Notes: generated by a model from the sequence alone, not told the origin. Shown: positions 46,431 to 56,161, numbered from the stretch's first letter. The stretch: 64,000 bases of DNA from Rhodopirellula sp. (GCA_012728855.1 JAAYEH010000380.1:20691-84690), one strand, 5' to 3'. Translations and numbers: made by a program.

Positions 46431-46596
46431 CGCGGTGGTCCCCTATAAAAGATCGAGGAGGCTGGATGCTCGCCTCCTAAGTTGTCTTGAAGTCCGTAAA
46501 CTTATAATAGAAGTGTGTGTTTCGAAGTCAATTTGGCGGCTCCGAAAAGGTCCGCCGACGACACTGCAACCTGAATTCAGACAAATGGGGTGAAGC

Positions 46597-48294
46597 ATGC
46601 GGTATGTCATTTTGTCGTGGCTTGTGTCGGCGGCGATTGCCGCGACGGCGTTCGGCGCCGACGAGCCGGCGGTTTCCGCCGCCATCGCGGCGCTTCGCGC
46701 GCCGGACCAAACGGCGAGAATCGAGGCGATCGACCGCTTAGGCCGGTCCGGCGTTGACTCGGACGAGGTAGTGCTGGCTCTTGCCGATCTGACCGAGGAC
46801 AGTTCGGCTTTGATACGGGCACACGCCGTATTTGCGCTTTCGAAATTGGGCGAGGGGGCACGGGCGGCGATTCCCAAAATCGTCAAGCTCAGAAACGACA
46901 GCGATGTACGGGTTCGCCGTGCAGCGGTGCGAGCCATCAAAGAGATCCGGCCGGGGCCGGAAGTGTCCGTTTCGGTATTGCTGCAAATGATGGCCGACCC
47001 CGACGCGAGTGTGCGATTGCGAGCTACCGACGCAATCGCCGACATGGGGCAGGCCGCACTACCGCAATTGATTGCGGCTCTCGACCGGGATGAGATTCGG
47101 GAAGAGGTAGTCTTGGCGTTGGGGCAGATGGGACCGGAAACGAAGGGAGCCGTGGATGGGCTGGTTCATGTGCTTGCCGACTCTCAGAATCGCGCCGAGG
47201 TCCGCCGAGAAGCAATCATGGCGTTGGGGGAGATGGGCAAGGCGGCTTCCCTGGCGGTGTCCAAAATCGCTGTCGCGCTGGACGAGGGACCGTTGCGAAG
47301 CGCCGCCGTTTATGCGCTGGGCAACCTTGGCACAGTGGCAGCGGAGGCGGAGCCCAAGCTGAAAGCGTTGCTCAGCAGCGACGACGCGTTCTTGCAGACG
47401 ATTGCCGCGTGGGCGGTGATCCGCGTCGCGCCGAGCAACCATCAGCAGGTCATGTCCGCCGCGGAGGTGCTTGCACATTCGCTGAAAAGCGATCAGCGGC
47501 GTGTGAAAGAGGCCGCTGCCCGCGCACTGGCGGACCTGAACGTCGAACCGGAGGTCACGGCGTCGGTACTGGAAACGGCGTTGAAAGACGCCGACGAAGC
47601 CACCGTGGCCGTGGCGCTGGACTCCCTGGAGAAACTCGGCGAAGCGGGCGTACCGAAGCTCACCGAGGCGTTGCGCTATCCGTCGAGCCGAGTGGGCGCG
47701 ATCCGCGTCTTGCGACAACTGGGGCCGGCGTCGCTGCCGGCGCTGGATGCCTTGGTGGACTTGCTCAACGTCGAGGATCAGGACGTGCGCCGCGAGGCGA
47801 TGTTCGCCTTGGCCGATATGGGCCCTGCAGCCAAAAATGCCGTTCCGGCGCTCATCGGAGTCCTGGAACATTCGGACGGCCGTATTCGCTATGCCGCCGT
47901 CTATGCTTTAGGCCGGATCGGTCCGAATGCGATTGCGGGCAAGCCTGCCCTGGTTCCGCTGCTGGGAAGCGAGGACAGCTTCCTTGCCCTATCGGCCGCT
48001 TGGGCATTGGCGCGGATCGATCCAAAATGCGAGAGATCGAGTCCGCGCAGCGTGCCGATGTTTGTCGCCGGCCTCAGCGACAAGGATCCGCGGGTTCGCA
48101 TGGAGTCGGCCGCCTCGTTGCGATGCCTGGGGCCGTTGGCGCTGCCGGCGGTCGACGAGTTGGAGCAATCGCTGAACGACAAGAGCGTCTTCGTCCGTGA
48201 TATGGCTGCGGAGGCGCTGAAGGCGATCCGCGGCAGCGCCGTTCCCGAAACGACATCCCGCCCCGCGACGGCAACGCCACCACCGCGATCGTAA
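46597..48294 (+). CDS. exported HEAT-repeat protein
   Basis: A 565-residue protein with a signal peptide (VILSWLVSAAIAATAFG) followed by about fourteen HEAT/PBS-lyase-like repeats (VRVRRAAVRAIKEI, VRLRATDAIADMGQAALPQL, VRREAMFALADMGPAAKNAV, IRYAAVYALGRIGPNA). The tail is Thr/Pro/Arg-rich. It differs from the HEAT protein at 31735 by export and by the longer 37-39-residue repeat. It probably works as a binding solenoid outside the cytoplasm; partner unknown. Confidence 0.85.
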   Translation: MRYVILSWLVSAAIAATAFGADEPAVSAAIAALRAPDQTARIEAIDRLGRSGVDSDEVVLALADLTEDSSALIRAHAVFALSKLGEGARAAIPKIVKLRNDSDVRVRRAAVRAIKEIRPGPEVSVSVLLQMMADPDASVRLRATDAIADMGQAALPQLIAALDRDEIREEVVLALGQMGPETKGAVDGLVHVLADSQNRAEVRREAIMALGEMGKAASLAVSKIAVALDEGPLRSAAVYALGNLGTVAAEAEPKLKALLSSDDAFLQTIAAWAVIRVAPSNHQQVMSAAEVLAHSLKSDQRRVKEAAARALADLNVEPEVTASVLETALKDADEATVAVALDSLEKLGEAGVPKLTEALRYPSSRVGAIRVLRQLGPASLPALDALVDLLNVEDQDVRREAMFALADMGPAAKNAVPALIGVLEHSDGRIRYAAVYALGRIGPNAIAGKPALVPLLGSEDSFLALSAAWALARIDPKCERSSPRSVPMFVAGLSDKDPRVRMESAASLRCLGPLALPAVDELEQSLNDKSVFVRDMAAEALKAIRGSAVPETTSRPATATPPPRS

Positions 48295-48511
48295 GAGCAT
48301 TGACGACGAGCAACCGCTCGCCGATTTGTCGTGCCCGGATGAGGCAGCCGGGGGGAGTCTCCTCGTTTTCCGATCTGCCGGCCGTGTTGGGTCTTGCCAG
48401 ATGAATTGGGGCGATGGCGGAGAGGCCTTTGCGATCTCCGGGCCTGCATTGGCGGTTAAGCCCGCCGCGGCCACAGTCGGGCGGCCCTTCATGGCGGCGA
48501 CGGCGAAGACG

Positions 48512-49450
48512 CTACGGCTCGCCCGGCAGGTGTTCTTTCAATCCCCCGCGAATAAGATTTCCCTCCAGCACGACCTGGCCGCCGCGATCGACCCAGCCGG
48601 CGGCGGTGTTGCCCAAGAGCTGCGAGTTGCGAAGATGCGTTTCCGACCAGGGGAGCGAAAGAAGCTGCGCGTCGCCGTTATTGCCGATGAGGCAGTCGGT
48701 CAGGTCGATGCGCGACGCCCCGCCTACCGCCACGCCGCTGCGACCGTTTCCCCGGCAGGTACACCGCTGGAGGACCACGTCCTGCGCGCTGTTGTGAGCG
48801 TGGACTCCGTCGAGTTGGAATCCCTGCACCGTCAGGTCTGCAATCGTCGCGCGGGCGACGTGAAACAAAGTGATGCCGGTTCGATGGTGCGCGTAGAAGA
48901 TCGGATAGTCTTCCGGAAGCTTCTGCGGCTCCACGCAGAAATAGATGTGTCCGTCGTAGAGACACCATTCCAGCGGTTCCAAAGCCGGGGGACGGTCGGC
49001 CCATGTATCGGCGACGACCCGCGGCAGCGGTCGGCCGTCGAGGAACAACTGTTGGTGCCCTAAGTGCGGCGGCGCGAAGCGAAAGACCGGCCCGCGGTCG
49101 TTCTCCCAGGCGTCGGGCGGCACGGCGGCGGAGCCGTCAAGCACCGCTCCGTTGCCCTCGACCACGAATCGTTGGAACGAATATCCGCTGTTGGCACTGC
49201 CCACCAGGCTGATGCTTTCGCGATAGGGTTCGCCGGTGTTCTCGATTACAATGCGGTCGCCCTGCGCCGCCAATCGTAGCGCTCTGCCGATCGAATGCGT
49301 GGGTCCGCGAAGATCTTGCGACGCGGTGGCCTGATGGCCGGCGGCACGGTCGTCGCCCTTGAGATTGCTGACGAAAATGTCCCTCGCCCCCGCCGCGGAC
49401 TGATAGGCGAGCAGAGCGGCCAACATGATCATACAGAACGGCATTCGCAT
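48512..49450 (-). CDS. exported right-handed beta-helix protein
   Basis: A 312-residue protein with signal peptide MIMLAALLAYQSAAG. The middle reads as a parallel beta-helix: ITLFHVARATIADLTVQGFQ, DGVHAHNSAQDVVLQRCTCR, NGRSGVAVGGASRIDLTDCL. The N-terminal motif GPTHSIGRALRLAAQGDRIV is the usual entry of such proteins. It may bind or cleave polysaccharide; catalytic residues are not evident. Confidence 0.75.
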   Translation of the reverse strand: MRMPFCMIMLAALLAYQSAAGARDIFVSNLKGDDRAAGHQATASQDLRGPTHSIGRALRLAAQGDRIVIENTGEPYRESISLVGSANSGYSFQRFVVEGNGAVLDGSAAVPPDAWENDRGPVFRFAPPHLGHQQLFLDGRPLPRVVADTWADRPPALEPLEWCLYDGHIYFCVEPQKLPEDYPIFYAHHRTGITLFHVARATIADLTVQGFQLDGVHAHNSAQDVVLQRCTCRGNGRSGVAVGGASRIDLTDCLIGNNGDAQLLSLPWSETHLRNSQLLGNTAAGWVDRGGQVVLEGNLIRGGLKEHLPGEP

Positions 49451-49578
49451 GGGGTGTTGCTCCGGCAGTTCTCGAGTGTGACCTACAAGTTTAGCACGAA
49501 TGGCTTCGCCATGAAGAAAAATCGCTACAATTGGTGGCGAGCGGTGTTGAAACGAGATACCTCGCGAGGGTGGAAACC

Positions 49579-50127
49579 ATGAAAAGGTCGATTGGCGACC
49601 AGACGATCGAACTGGTGCAGGGTGACATCACGCTCCAAAATGTCGATGCGATCGTCAATGCGGCCAACAGTTCCTTGGCGGGCGGCGGCGGCGTGGACGG
49701 GGCAATCCATCGGCGAGGCGGCCCGAGCATCATGCAGGAAACCGATGAGATGCACTCGCAGGGCTGCCCTACCGGCGAGGCGGTGATCAGCGGCGCCGGC
49801 AAGTTGCCGGCGCGCTATGTCATTCACGCCGTGGGACCGATCTGGGACGGCGGCCGACGCGGCGAAGCGGAATTGCTCGCCGGCGCGTATCGCAACAGCC
49901 TGCAACTGGCCGTCGAGCATGGCTGCCGCAGCGTGGCGTTTCCCGCGTTGAGCACGGGGGCCTACGGCTATCCGATGGATCTCGCCGCCCGCACGGCACT
50001 GGCCACGACGATCGAATTTCTCCAGGCCCACGGCGAGCCGGCGCTCGTCCGCTTCGTCTTGTTCAGTGACGGAGCCTACGGCGCCTTTGCCGCCGCCCTG
50101 GAAGAGGCTTTCAAGACAGAAGATTAA
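49579..50127 (+). CDS. ymdB: macrodomain protein, O-acetyl-ADP-ribose deacetylase-like
   Basis: A 182-residue single macrodomain of the YmdB/MacroD type. IELVQGDITLQNVDAIVNAA, NSSLAGGGGVDGAIHRRGGP, KLPARYVIHAVGP and SVAFPALSTGAYGYP are the ADP-ribose-binding loops. It hydrolyses O-acetyl-ADP-ribose or removes ADP-ribose from acidic residues in known relatives. ATG 49579 starts the domain, with GAGGG upstream; the 16 residues before it in frame are spurious. Confidence 0.92.
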   Translation: MKRSIGDQTIELVQGDITLQNVDAIVNAANSSLAGGGGVDGAIHRRGGPSIMQETDEMHSQGCPTGEAVISGAGKLPARYVIHAVGPIWDGGRRGEAELLAGAYRNSLQLAVEHGCRSVAFPALSTGAYGYPMDLAARTALATTIEFLQAHGEPALVRFVLFSDGAYGAFAAALEEAFKTED

Positions 50128-50200
50128 CGGCGAAAGACTGAATCAGCCATCATCTTTCCCTTCGTCCCGTCTTCCCCTTTTCCTTTCCGTCCTCAGCGTC

Positions 50201-50980
50201 ATGTTCGACACCCACGCCCATCTCGACGTTGAGCAATTTGATTCCGACCGCGGCGCTTGCTTGGCGCGGGCACGGCAGGCGGGCGTTCGCGCCATCGTCT
50301 GCCCCGGCATTACGGCGGCCTCCAGCGAAACGATACTGCGCCTTGCCGAGGATAATCCTGAGATCCACGCCGCCGTCGGAATCCAGCCCAACTCTTGCGC
50401 TGAAGCGGAACCGGGCGATTGGGACCGCGTGGTGAAGATGGCGGAACATCCTCGCGTCGTCGCGTTGGGCGAGACCGGCCTCGACCGCCACTGGGACTTC
50501 ACCCCCTTCGACGTGCAGCAAGACTACTTCGACAGGCACTTGCGTTTGGCGGCTGCGCGAAACCTGCCCGTCATTATTCACTGCCGGGAGGCGGCGGGCG
50601 ATCTGTTGCCGATGCTCCGCACAGCCGCGGCCAGGGCACCGCTGGCCGGTGTCTTACACTCGTTCAGCGAAGATGCCGACTTCGCCGCCGAGTGCCTCGA
50701 ACTGGGGTTGTACGTGAGTTTCTCCGGATCCGTCACCTATACGAACAAGAAGTTCCAATCGCTCCGCGAGGCCGCCGCCTCGATCCCGGTGGATCGCCTG
50801 GTGATCGAGACGGACAGCCCTTACCTCGTGCCGCACCCGTTGCGGGGCAAACAGAGGCGAAACGAACCGGCAAACCTCGTTCTGACGGCGCAGGCGATGG
50901 CCGAACTGCGGGGAGTGTCTCTGGAATGCTTTGCCGAGCAGACGACGGCGAATGCGAAGCGGCTGTTTCGGTGTTGCTGA
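50201..50980 (+). CDS. tatD: TatD-family metal-dependent hydrolase
   Basis: A 259-residue TIM-barrel amidohydrolase-like enzyme of the TatD/YcfH group, known as 3'-5' exonucleases and D-aminoacyl-tRNA deacylases. Metal ligands are visible: His5 and His7 in MFDTHAHLD, Glu in GETGLD, His in HCREA, His in HSFSE and Asp in ETDSPY. ATG 50201 is 74 nt after the macrodomain gene. It ends 1 nt before the convergent oxidoreductase stop. Confidence 0.93.
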   Translation: MFDTHAHLDVEQFDSDRGACLARARQAGVRAIVCPGITAASSETILRLAEDNPEIHAAVGIQPNSCAEAEPGDWDRVVKMAEHPRVVALGETGLDRHWDFTPFDVQQDYFDRHLRLAAARNLPVIIHCREAAGDLLPMLRTAAARAPLAGVLHSFSEDADFAAECLELGLYVSFSGSVTYTNKKFQSLREAAASIPVDRLVIETDSPYLVPHPLRGKQRRNEPANLVLTAQAMAELRGVSLECFAEQTTANAKRLFRCC

Positions 50981-50981
50981 C

Positions 50982-52316
50982 CTAACCCAGCGACCAGCCC
51001 GCCCGCGGCTCGCGCCGCAAGAAACGGTCGGCGGCGGGGCAATTCGTGATCCGCATGGCCTTGGCGTCCCACTCGATCTTCTGACCGGCGCGGAAGGCCA
51101 CGTTGCCCAGGTGATTGGCCTCGGTGAGCGGGCCGGCATAGCTGAAGGGGCTGTCGGTCGGCGTGCCGTTCTTGCAGGCATTGAGCCATTGCTGATGCTG
51201 CCCCGGCGAATCGGGAATGAAGGGAGCAGGCGGCTGGAAGTCGGCGAAATCCTTCTCCGGCAAGAGCACGTGCTTGCCGTAGTCGGAAAGCAACATGCCG
51301 CGCTCGCCAATGAACAACACTCCGCTGCCCCATTGCGGAATGCCTCCCTCTTTCCAGATGGCCGGCTTGTGTGTGCCCTGGTGCCAGTGAAGGGTAACCG
51401 CGGGCAGGTCGCCGCGAGGACCGTATTCATACTTGGCCGACATCGAGGCGGGAGCGATTTCCGGGTGCGGCTCGGGGCCGTCGGCAACGACCGATAGCGG
51501 CGCGTCCAGTTTCAACGCCCAATAGGGCAAATCGTTCCAGTGGCTTCCCAGGTCCGACATGGTGCCGTTGCCGAAATCCCACCAGCGATACCACTTCGGC
51601 CCGGGGAAATAGACCTCGTGAAAGGGCCGTTCGGGAGCCGGCCCGAGCCATAAGTTCCAATCGAGATAAGGCGGCGGGGTCATCGCCTCGCTGGGCCGCT
51701 CGGTGACGTAAACGATGTCCTTGTTCTTCTCGGCCTCCTCTTTCGACTGCAAGCCCCAGGCGCGCCCGACCCAGACGTGCGCCTCGCGGACCGGGCCGAT
51801 CGCTCCGCTCTGGATCAGTTCCACGACGCGGCGGTAGTTGGGCATGCCGTGGATCTGGGTGCCCATCTGCGTGGCCACGCCCGCTGCCGCTGCCGCCTTG
51901 GTGATCCGCCGCGCTTCCTCGACGTTGTAGGTCAGCGGCTTTTCGCAGTAGACGGGCTTGCCCGCCAGGAGAGCCGGCATGGTGGCGTAGGCGTGGATGT
52001 GTTCCGGGGTGCTGACGACGACGGCGTCGATGCCCCGCATGTCGTCGTAGAGCTTGCGGAAATCGCGGTAGGTTCGCGCCTTGGGGAAACTCGCCGCCGC
52101 CTTGTCGATCGCCCGTTGGTCCACGTCGCATAAGGCGACGATGTCGACCGATGCATCCTTGGCCATCTCGCGGAGATTTCCGCCCCCGCGTCCGCCGCAG
52201 GCGATGATCGCCAGCCCCAAGCGGCCGTTGGGCGAGGCGGAACGGACCAGTGACGGTAAACTCAACGCGCCAGCCGCGGCGCTCGTTTGAACCAGAAAGC
52301 GACGGCGAGAAATCAT
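50982..52316 (-). CDS. Tat-exported Gfo/Idh/MocA-family oxidoreductase
   Basis: A 444-residue NAD(P)-dependent oxidoreductase with a Tat leader (SRRRFLVQTSAAAGALSLPS). The Rossmann half has LGLAIIACGGRGGGN, DIVALCDVD and the family motif YCEKPLTYNVEEAR. The C-terminal half has WDFGNGTMSDLGSHWNDLPY. ATG 52316 is preceded by GGAG; an earlier Met adds ten residues. Planctomycetes carry many exported members with tightly bound cofactor. Substrate unknown. Confidence 0.9.
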   Translation of the reverse strand: MISRRRFLVQTSAAAGALSLPSLVRSASPNGRLGLAIIACGGRGGGNLREMAKDASVDIVALCDVDQRAIDKAAASFPKARTYRDFRKLYDDMRGIDAVVVSTPEHIHAYATMPALLAGKPVYCEKPLTYNVEEARRITKAAAAAGVATQMGTQIHGMPNYRRVVELIQSGAIGPVREAHVWVGRAWGLQSKEEAEKNKDIVYVTERPSEAMTPPPYLDWNLWLGPAPERPFHEVYFPGPKWYRWWDFGNGTMSDLGSHWNDLPYWALKLDAPLSVVADGPEPHPEIAPASMSAKYEYGPRGDLPAVTLHWHQGTHKPAIWKEGGIPQWGSGVLFIGERGMLLSDYGKHVLLPEKDFADFQPPAPFIPDSPGQHQQWLNACKNGTPTDSPFSYAGPLTEANHLGNVAFRAGQKIEWDAKAMRITNCPAADRFLRREPRAGWSLG

Positions 52317-52400
52317 GGCAAGCTCCTTACTGGGCGCAAAACTCAAGCGGTACTGGCTCCCAGTCTAGGCCGCCGGCGCGGGCCACGCAAGCGGCAACCG

Positions 52401-52482
52401 GTAGACACGGCTTGCCGAGCGGGAGCTTGCGCGGGGTCACGTCCGGCCGGCGCGCGGATCCCGCTCGGCAAGCCGTGTCTAC
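52401..52482. terminator. perfect 24-bp inverted repeat between convergent-type ends
   Basis: Arms 52401-52424 and 52459-52482 are exact reverse complements, separated by a 34-nt GC-rich loop. The right arm contains the stop codon of the BON-domain gene (52479-52481). The core ACGGCTTGCCGAGCGGG may be a dispersed repeat. It could stop transcription of the minus-strand BON gene before the downstream oxidoreductase gene. Confidence 0.65.
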
Positions 52483-53261
52483 TTTCCGACCGTCAAATCG
52501 TTGCGAACGTTCCAGATCCCCGCTTCCATGCGGACCGCTTGCTCGGCGATGCGACGGTCGTACTCCGAAGCAACCGTGCCGGTGAGGATCGCGGTCTGGC
52601 CCTGAATCTCCACCTGAATCGGCGTCGACTTCGCGATCCGCGGGCTGGCGGTCAGTTGACGCGTCAGTTTCGCCCCCAGTCGGTTGTCGGCGGGGCGGCT
52701 CACATCGAATCCGGCGCGGAAAGTCGTGTACGGACCACCCGGAACCTGCAAAGGACTGACCGACGTCGGCCCAACCGTGGCCTCGCTCATGGCTGCTTCA
52801 CCGACGCGGCGCAGCGGAAGTTCCGCGGCAGCCGGCGCCGCCGGCGGCGCTGCGGCGGGTGCTGCCGGCGGCGGCGCCAGAGTCGCCTCGCCGGCGGCCG
52901 TCGCGGGCGGTGCCGGCGGCGCGATCGCACCGAGAGTCCTTTCGAGATCCCAGGGCGCGGGCAGAAAGTCATTGGTCGGATACAGCGGAGTGTCGCGATA
53001 GACACTCCACGCCGGCGACACCGGGCCGATGTCGTCTTTCTGCAGCCACGGGTACGTGTGACGTATGCCCTCGAAGGTTCCGCTCGGCCCGATCATCAGT
53101 CCGTTGCTGAAGCGGCTCGGTTTGGGAGCAAGGGGGCCGCCGAGCGCTCGCGGCCCGAACATGCCGTGCTCGGTGGCGGTTGGGCTGAATTGACCGAGCG
53201 CCGCCAGTGCCGGCGACAGAATTAGCCCAGCCCCCAGCACGGAGGTGATGATCAGCCGCAT
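52479..53261 (-). CDS. exported BON-domain protein
   Basis: A 260-residue protein with signal peptide (ITSVLGAGLILSPALAALG). The middle is a long Ala/Pro linker (PPAPPATAAGEATLAPPPAA). The last 75 residues form a BON domain: LTRQLTASPRIAKSTPIQVE, TAILTGTVASEYDRRIAEQA, GIWNVRNDLTV. BON domains associate with membranes or bind ligands in the periplasm. The stop codon lies within a perfect inverted repeat. Confidence 0.8.
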   Translation of the reverse strand: MRLIITSVLGAGLILSPALAALGQFSPTATEHGMFGPRALGGPLAPKPSRFSNGLMIGPSGTFEGIRHTYPWLQKDDIGPVSPAWSVYRDTPLYPTNDFLPAPWDLERTLGAIAPPAPPATAAGEATLAPPPAAPAAAPPAAPAAAELPLRRVGEAAMSEATVGPTSVSPLQVPGGPYTTFRAGFDVSRPADNRLGAKLTRQLTASPRIAKSTPIQVEIQGQTAILTGTVASEYDRRIAEQAVRMEAGIWNVRNDLTVGK

Positions 53262-53328
53262 GACGACCTCCTACTTTCTTCGCAACAACTCGCCCTCTAC
53301 TTCTATCGTACCGATGGCGGCTAGTACG

Positions 53329-53805
53329 TCAGTCTGCCAGTATTTGCTTTAGTCGGCGGATCGGCTCCTCGTAGCGAGCCCCCCGAGCTTCAATCTCAAA
53401 ACGTCGCGACGTTTCGCCGACCACTTCGATTCGCACATCGATCCTTTCCCTCGGCAAACACCCCACCACGCGCTCTGCCCACTCAACGAGGGACACCCCC
53501 CCAGATTCGAAGTACTCTTCGGGGCCAAGCTCCTGGAATTCGTCCTCGTCGCGGAGGCGATAGGCGTCGAAGTGGTAAATCGGCCTCTTTCCCGCATACT
53601 CATGGAGCAGTACGAAGGTGGGGCTGACCACCTCATGTCGATCCACCCCATCCGCTTCGGCGATTGCCTGGACGAGCCGAGTCTTACCCGCCCCAAGAGT
53701 GCCACAGAGCGAAACCACGGTGCCATCTGGGATCACCCGAGCCAGCGCGGCGCCAAGCTGGGAGGTTTGGGACTCATCCGCAGCTTCGTAAAAGAATCGC
53801 TCCAT
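53329..53805 (-). CDS. tsaE: tRNA threonylcarbamoyladenosine biosynthesis ATPase
   Basis: A 158-residue TsaE: Walker A GTLGAGKT (35-42), VVSPTFVLLHEY, IYHFDAYRL and LVEWAERV. It drives the TsaB-TsaD-TsaE step of t6A37 formation. Length is normal. Its ATG overlaps the thiL stop by one base (TGATG), so the two are translationally coupled; it is the last gene of the larA-like/thiL/tsaE operon. Confidence 0.95.
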   Translation of the reverse strand: MERFFYEAADESQTSQLGAALARVIPDGTVVSLCGTLGAGKTRLVQAIAEADGVDRHEVVSPTFVLLHEYAGKRPIYHFDAYRLRDEDEFQELGPEEYFESGGVSLVEWAERVVGCLPRERIDVRIEVVGETSRRFEIEARGARYEEPIRRLKQILAD

Positions 53806-54731
53806 CAGTTCAACTCATGCTCATAGCCACGGGCAGCCAAGCGAATCTTGCCCAATCGGTCATCGGTGGCCCACAGCCCGGCTTCGTCGATACACTCCCC
53901 GATGTGGGTAATCGGCGTCTGGAGTGGCTGGTCCGCAAGAATGCGGGCAGCCTCTTCCGGCGGAACGGCGAGAATGAGTTCAAAATCCTCGCCATCGCCG
54001 AGGGCGTGGTCCAGCGGCGTCGAGCCGTCGGACACTTGCGCGGCCCACTTGCCCGCAGCCTCCGAGATCGGCATATCGGCGGTCCGCACCAACGCGCCGC
54101 ATCCGCTCTCTTGGCAGAGGCGGGCCAGATCGATCGAAAGGCCATCGCTGACGTCGATGCCGGCATGAAGTGTATACCGCTCGTTGAGCAATCGTGCTTC
54201 CGCAAGGCGGGGCTCGAAGTCGAAATGATGCCCCAGGATACTGCCCCCGAACTCGCCGGTGACCAGGATCCAGTCGCCCGGCCGGGCGCCGCTTCGCAGC
54301 AGCGGTCCCTTGGGACCGACGCGGCCCAGCAGGGTGATGCTGATCACCAACGGGCCGTCCCAACTGTTCGTATCGCCGCCGGCGACCGCCAGAGCGTAAC
54401 GCTCGGCAAGCGGGATCAGCCCTTCGTAGAGATTCACCGCCAGGTCCATTCCTCCGCTCCGCGGCAGCGCCAAGGCCACCACTCCGGCCAACGGTTCGGC
54501 GGCCATCGCCGCCAAGTCGCTCAAATTGACCGCCAGCGACTTGCGGCCAATCCGTTTCGGATCGACTTCGCCGACTCGAAAATCGACCCGATCCATGAGC
54601 ATATCGACGGTGAGCACGCACTCGGCGACACCGGCCATCGAGATCACGGCGGCGTCGTCGCCCGGCCCGAGTTTCAAGAGCGGGTGCGGGGGCAGTCGCC
54701 GGCGGAGGTAGCGGATCAACTCCGATTCCAT
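53805..54731 (-). CDS. thiL: thiamine-monophosphate kinase
   Basis: A 308-residue enzyme that phosphorylates thiamine monophosphate to the diphosphate. Landmarks are LGPGDDAAVI near residue 21, DMLMDRVDF, RKSLAVNLSDLAAMAAEPL, AVAGGDTNSWDGPLVISITL and GIDVSDGLSIDLARLC, all of the ThiL/PurM fold. Overlaps tsaE by one base and lies 23 nt after the larA-like gene. Confidence 0.95.
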   Translation of the reverse strand: MESELIRYLRRRLPPHPLLKLGPGDDAAVISMAGVAECVLTVDMLMDRVDFRVGEVDPKRIGRKSLAVNLSDLAAMAAEPLAGVVALALPRSGGMDLAVNLYEGLIPLAERYALAVAGGDTNSWDGPLVISITLLGRVGPKGPLLRSGARPGDWILVTGEFGGSILGHHFDFEPRLAEARLLNERYTLHAGIDVSDGLSIDLARLCQESGCGALVRTADMPISEAAGKWAAQVSDGSTPLDHALGDGEDFELILAVPPEEAARILADQPLQTPITHIGECIDEAGLWATDDRLGKIRLAARGYEHELN

Positions 54732-54754
54732 CGTCGCCTCTTCCTGCGAAGGTC

Positions 54755-56032
54755 TTAACCCCCAATACGGGATCGATGCGCCCAGAGGCCCAGCGCCGGG
54801 TTGGGAATGTAGTAAACGCGCTCGCCGTCGCCCATCGTGTTCCAGCCCGGCTTGAGGACCGCCGGGTCGTAGCGGCCCAGCGCCGTTTCGAGATCGGCAT
54901 ACTGGTAGCCTACCGCTTCGATTTCCTGGCGAGTCAGTTTGCCGGGGCAGTAGGTAATGCGGAAACGGCCTTCGGAAGAGCCGTGGATCAAGTGCGCGGC
55001 GGCCGAGAGGTTGGTGGGCAGATCGTCGGTCTCCCGCACCGCCTTCATTACGGCCGGCGTATTGCGGTAGCCGTACTTGCGGATCAATTGATCAATCTGG
55101 GGATCCTCGCCGAAGGTCGACACTCCCGGGGCCAAAACGATCAAATCCCCGTCGTCGGCCAGGGCCATCCGCGTGCGATAGACCGACTTGTTGCCAAGCC
55201 AGGTGCTATGGAACTCCTCCGGGTCGAGATAGACGACCATCTTTTTCGGCGCCTCGTCGAGCACGGTGAAATTCACCTCGACCGAGAGTTGGGCCGCCTT
55301 TTCGAAGCATTCGACGTCGTCGCCGATGAACAGGCCGCGGACAGCCAGACTGCCGTCCGCCCGCGGTCCGATCACCGTGAGCACGAACACCAGCGGCAGA
55401 TGGCCGCAGAAGTGGTCCTGGGCATAGTTGAGGATCCGCCGCAACGGCGTGTCGGCGCGCCCCATCATCCGCTCCATGCCGTACGCCGCGCCGATGAAAT
55501 GGCTCTCGTTGATCCCGGCGGCCCCGCCGGTGCCGACAAACAGGTTCTTGTTGTAGTTGGCCATGCCGATCACTTCGTGCGGGACGACCTGACCGATGGA
55601 AAGAATGAGGTCGTGCCCCCCCTGCGAGACCAGCTTGTTTAACTGAGCAGGCCAGGGCTTGCTCCAGATCCCCTCGGTGGCCTCCCGCACGAATCCGGCC
55701 GGAACCTCGCCGACCGTCACCACATCCTGTCGCCAGTCGTGGGCACGGACGAGGCTCTTCGGCAGCCCGGGGAACATCCGGTCCAACTGCCAATCGGGCA
55801 TGGGAATGTGCGTACCCAAGGCAGGCATCACGTCGGACAACCGCGAACCGAAGTGCTCGTGGACCATGCAAGTCAACGGTCCGGCCATGCTATTCGCCCG
55901 AGTGAAGTCGGGCGGCAGCGCCAACACCTTCTCCCGATGCCCCAATTGCTGGAACGTCCGGGCCAGGGCGGCCCTGAGATCGTCGTGAGAGAGATCGCCG
56001 GTCGTGGAACCGGCGGCAAAATACATGGTCAT
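54755..56032 (-). CDS. LarA-like nickel-pincer racemase family protein (DUF2088)
   Basis: A 425-residue member of the lactate racemase LarA family. By hand alignment the four key residues are kept: His in ALGTHIPM, His in QVVPHEVIGM, the cofactor-linking Lys in NYNKNLFVG and His in INESHFIG. PPDFTRANS matches the substrate loop. No larB, larC or larE cofactor genes lie in the window, so cofactor must come from elsewhere. Substrate may be another 2-hydroxy acid. It heads an operon with thiL and tsaE. Confidence 0.85.
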   Translation of the reverse strand: MTMYFAAGSTTGDLSHDDLRAALARTFQQLGHREKVLALPPDFTRANSMAGPLTCMVHEHFGSRLSDVMPALGTHIPMPDWQLDRMFPGLPKSLVRAHDWRQDVVTVGEVPAGFVREATEGIWSKPWPAQLNKLVSQGGHDLILSIGQVVPHEVIGMANYNKNLFVGTGGAAGINESHFIGAAYGMERMMGRADTPLRRILNYAQDHFCGHLPLVFVLTVIGPRADGSLAVRGLFIGDDVECFEKAAQLSVEVNFTVLDEAPKKMVVYLDPEEFHSTWLGNKSVYRTRMALADDGDLIVLAPGVSTFGEDPQIDQLIRKYGYRNTPAVMKAVRETDDLPTNLSAAAHLIHGSSEGRFRITYCPGKLTRQEIEAVGYQYADLETALGRYDPAVLKPGWNTMGDGERVYYIPNPALGLWAHRSRIGG

Positions 56033-56161
56033 TGGGTCAACGACTCCAAAGCGGTGAAACAGAAATACGCTACTTCAGTTTACCGCGTGACGACCAGGTT
56101 GACACTGCCGAAAGCAATATTCTAGAATCACCCGCGGGAAGGGGTTTAGATCTTAGTTCTT

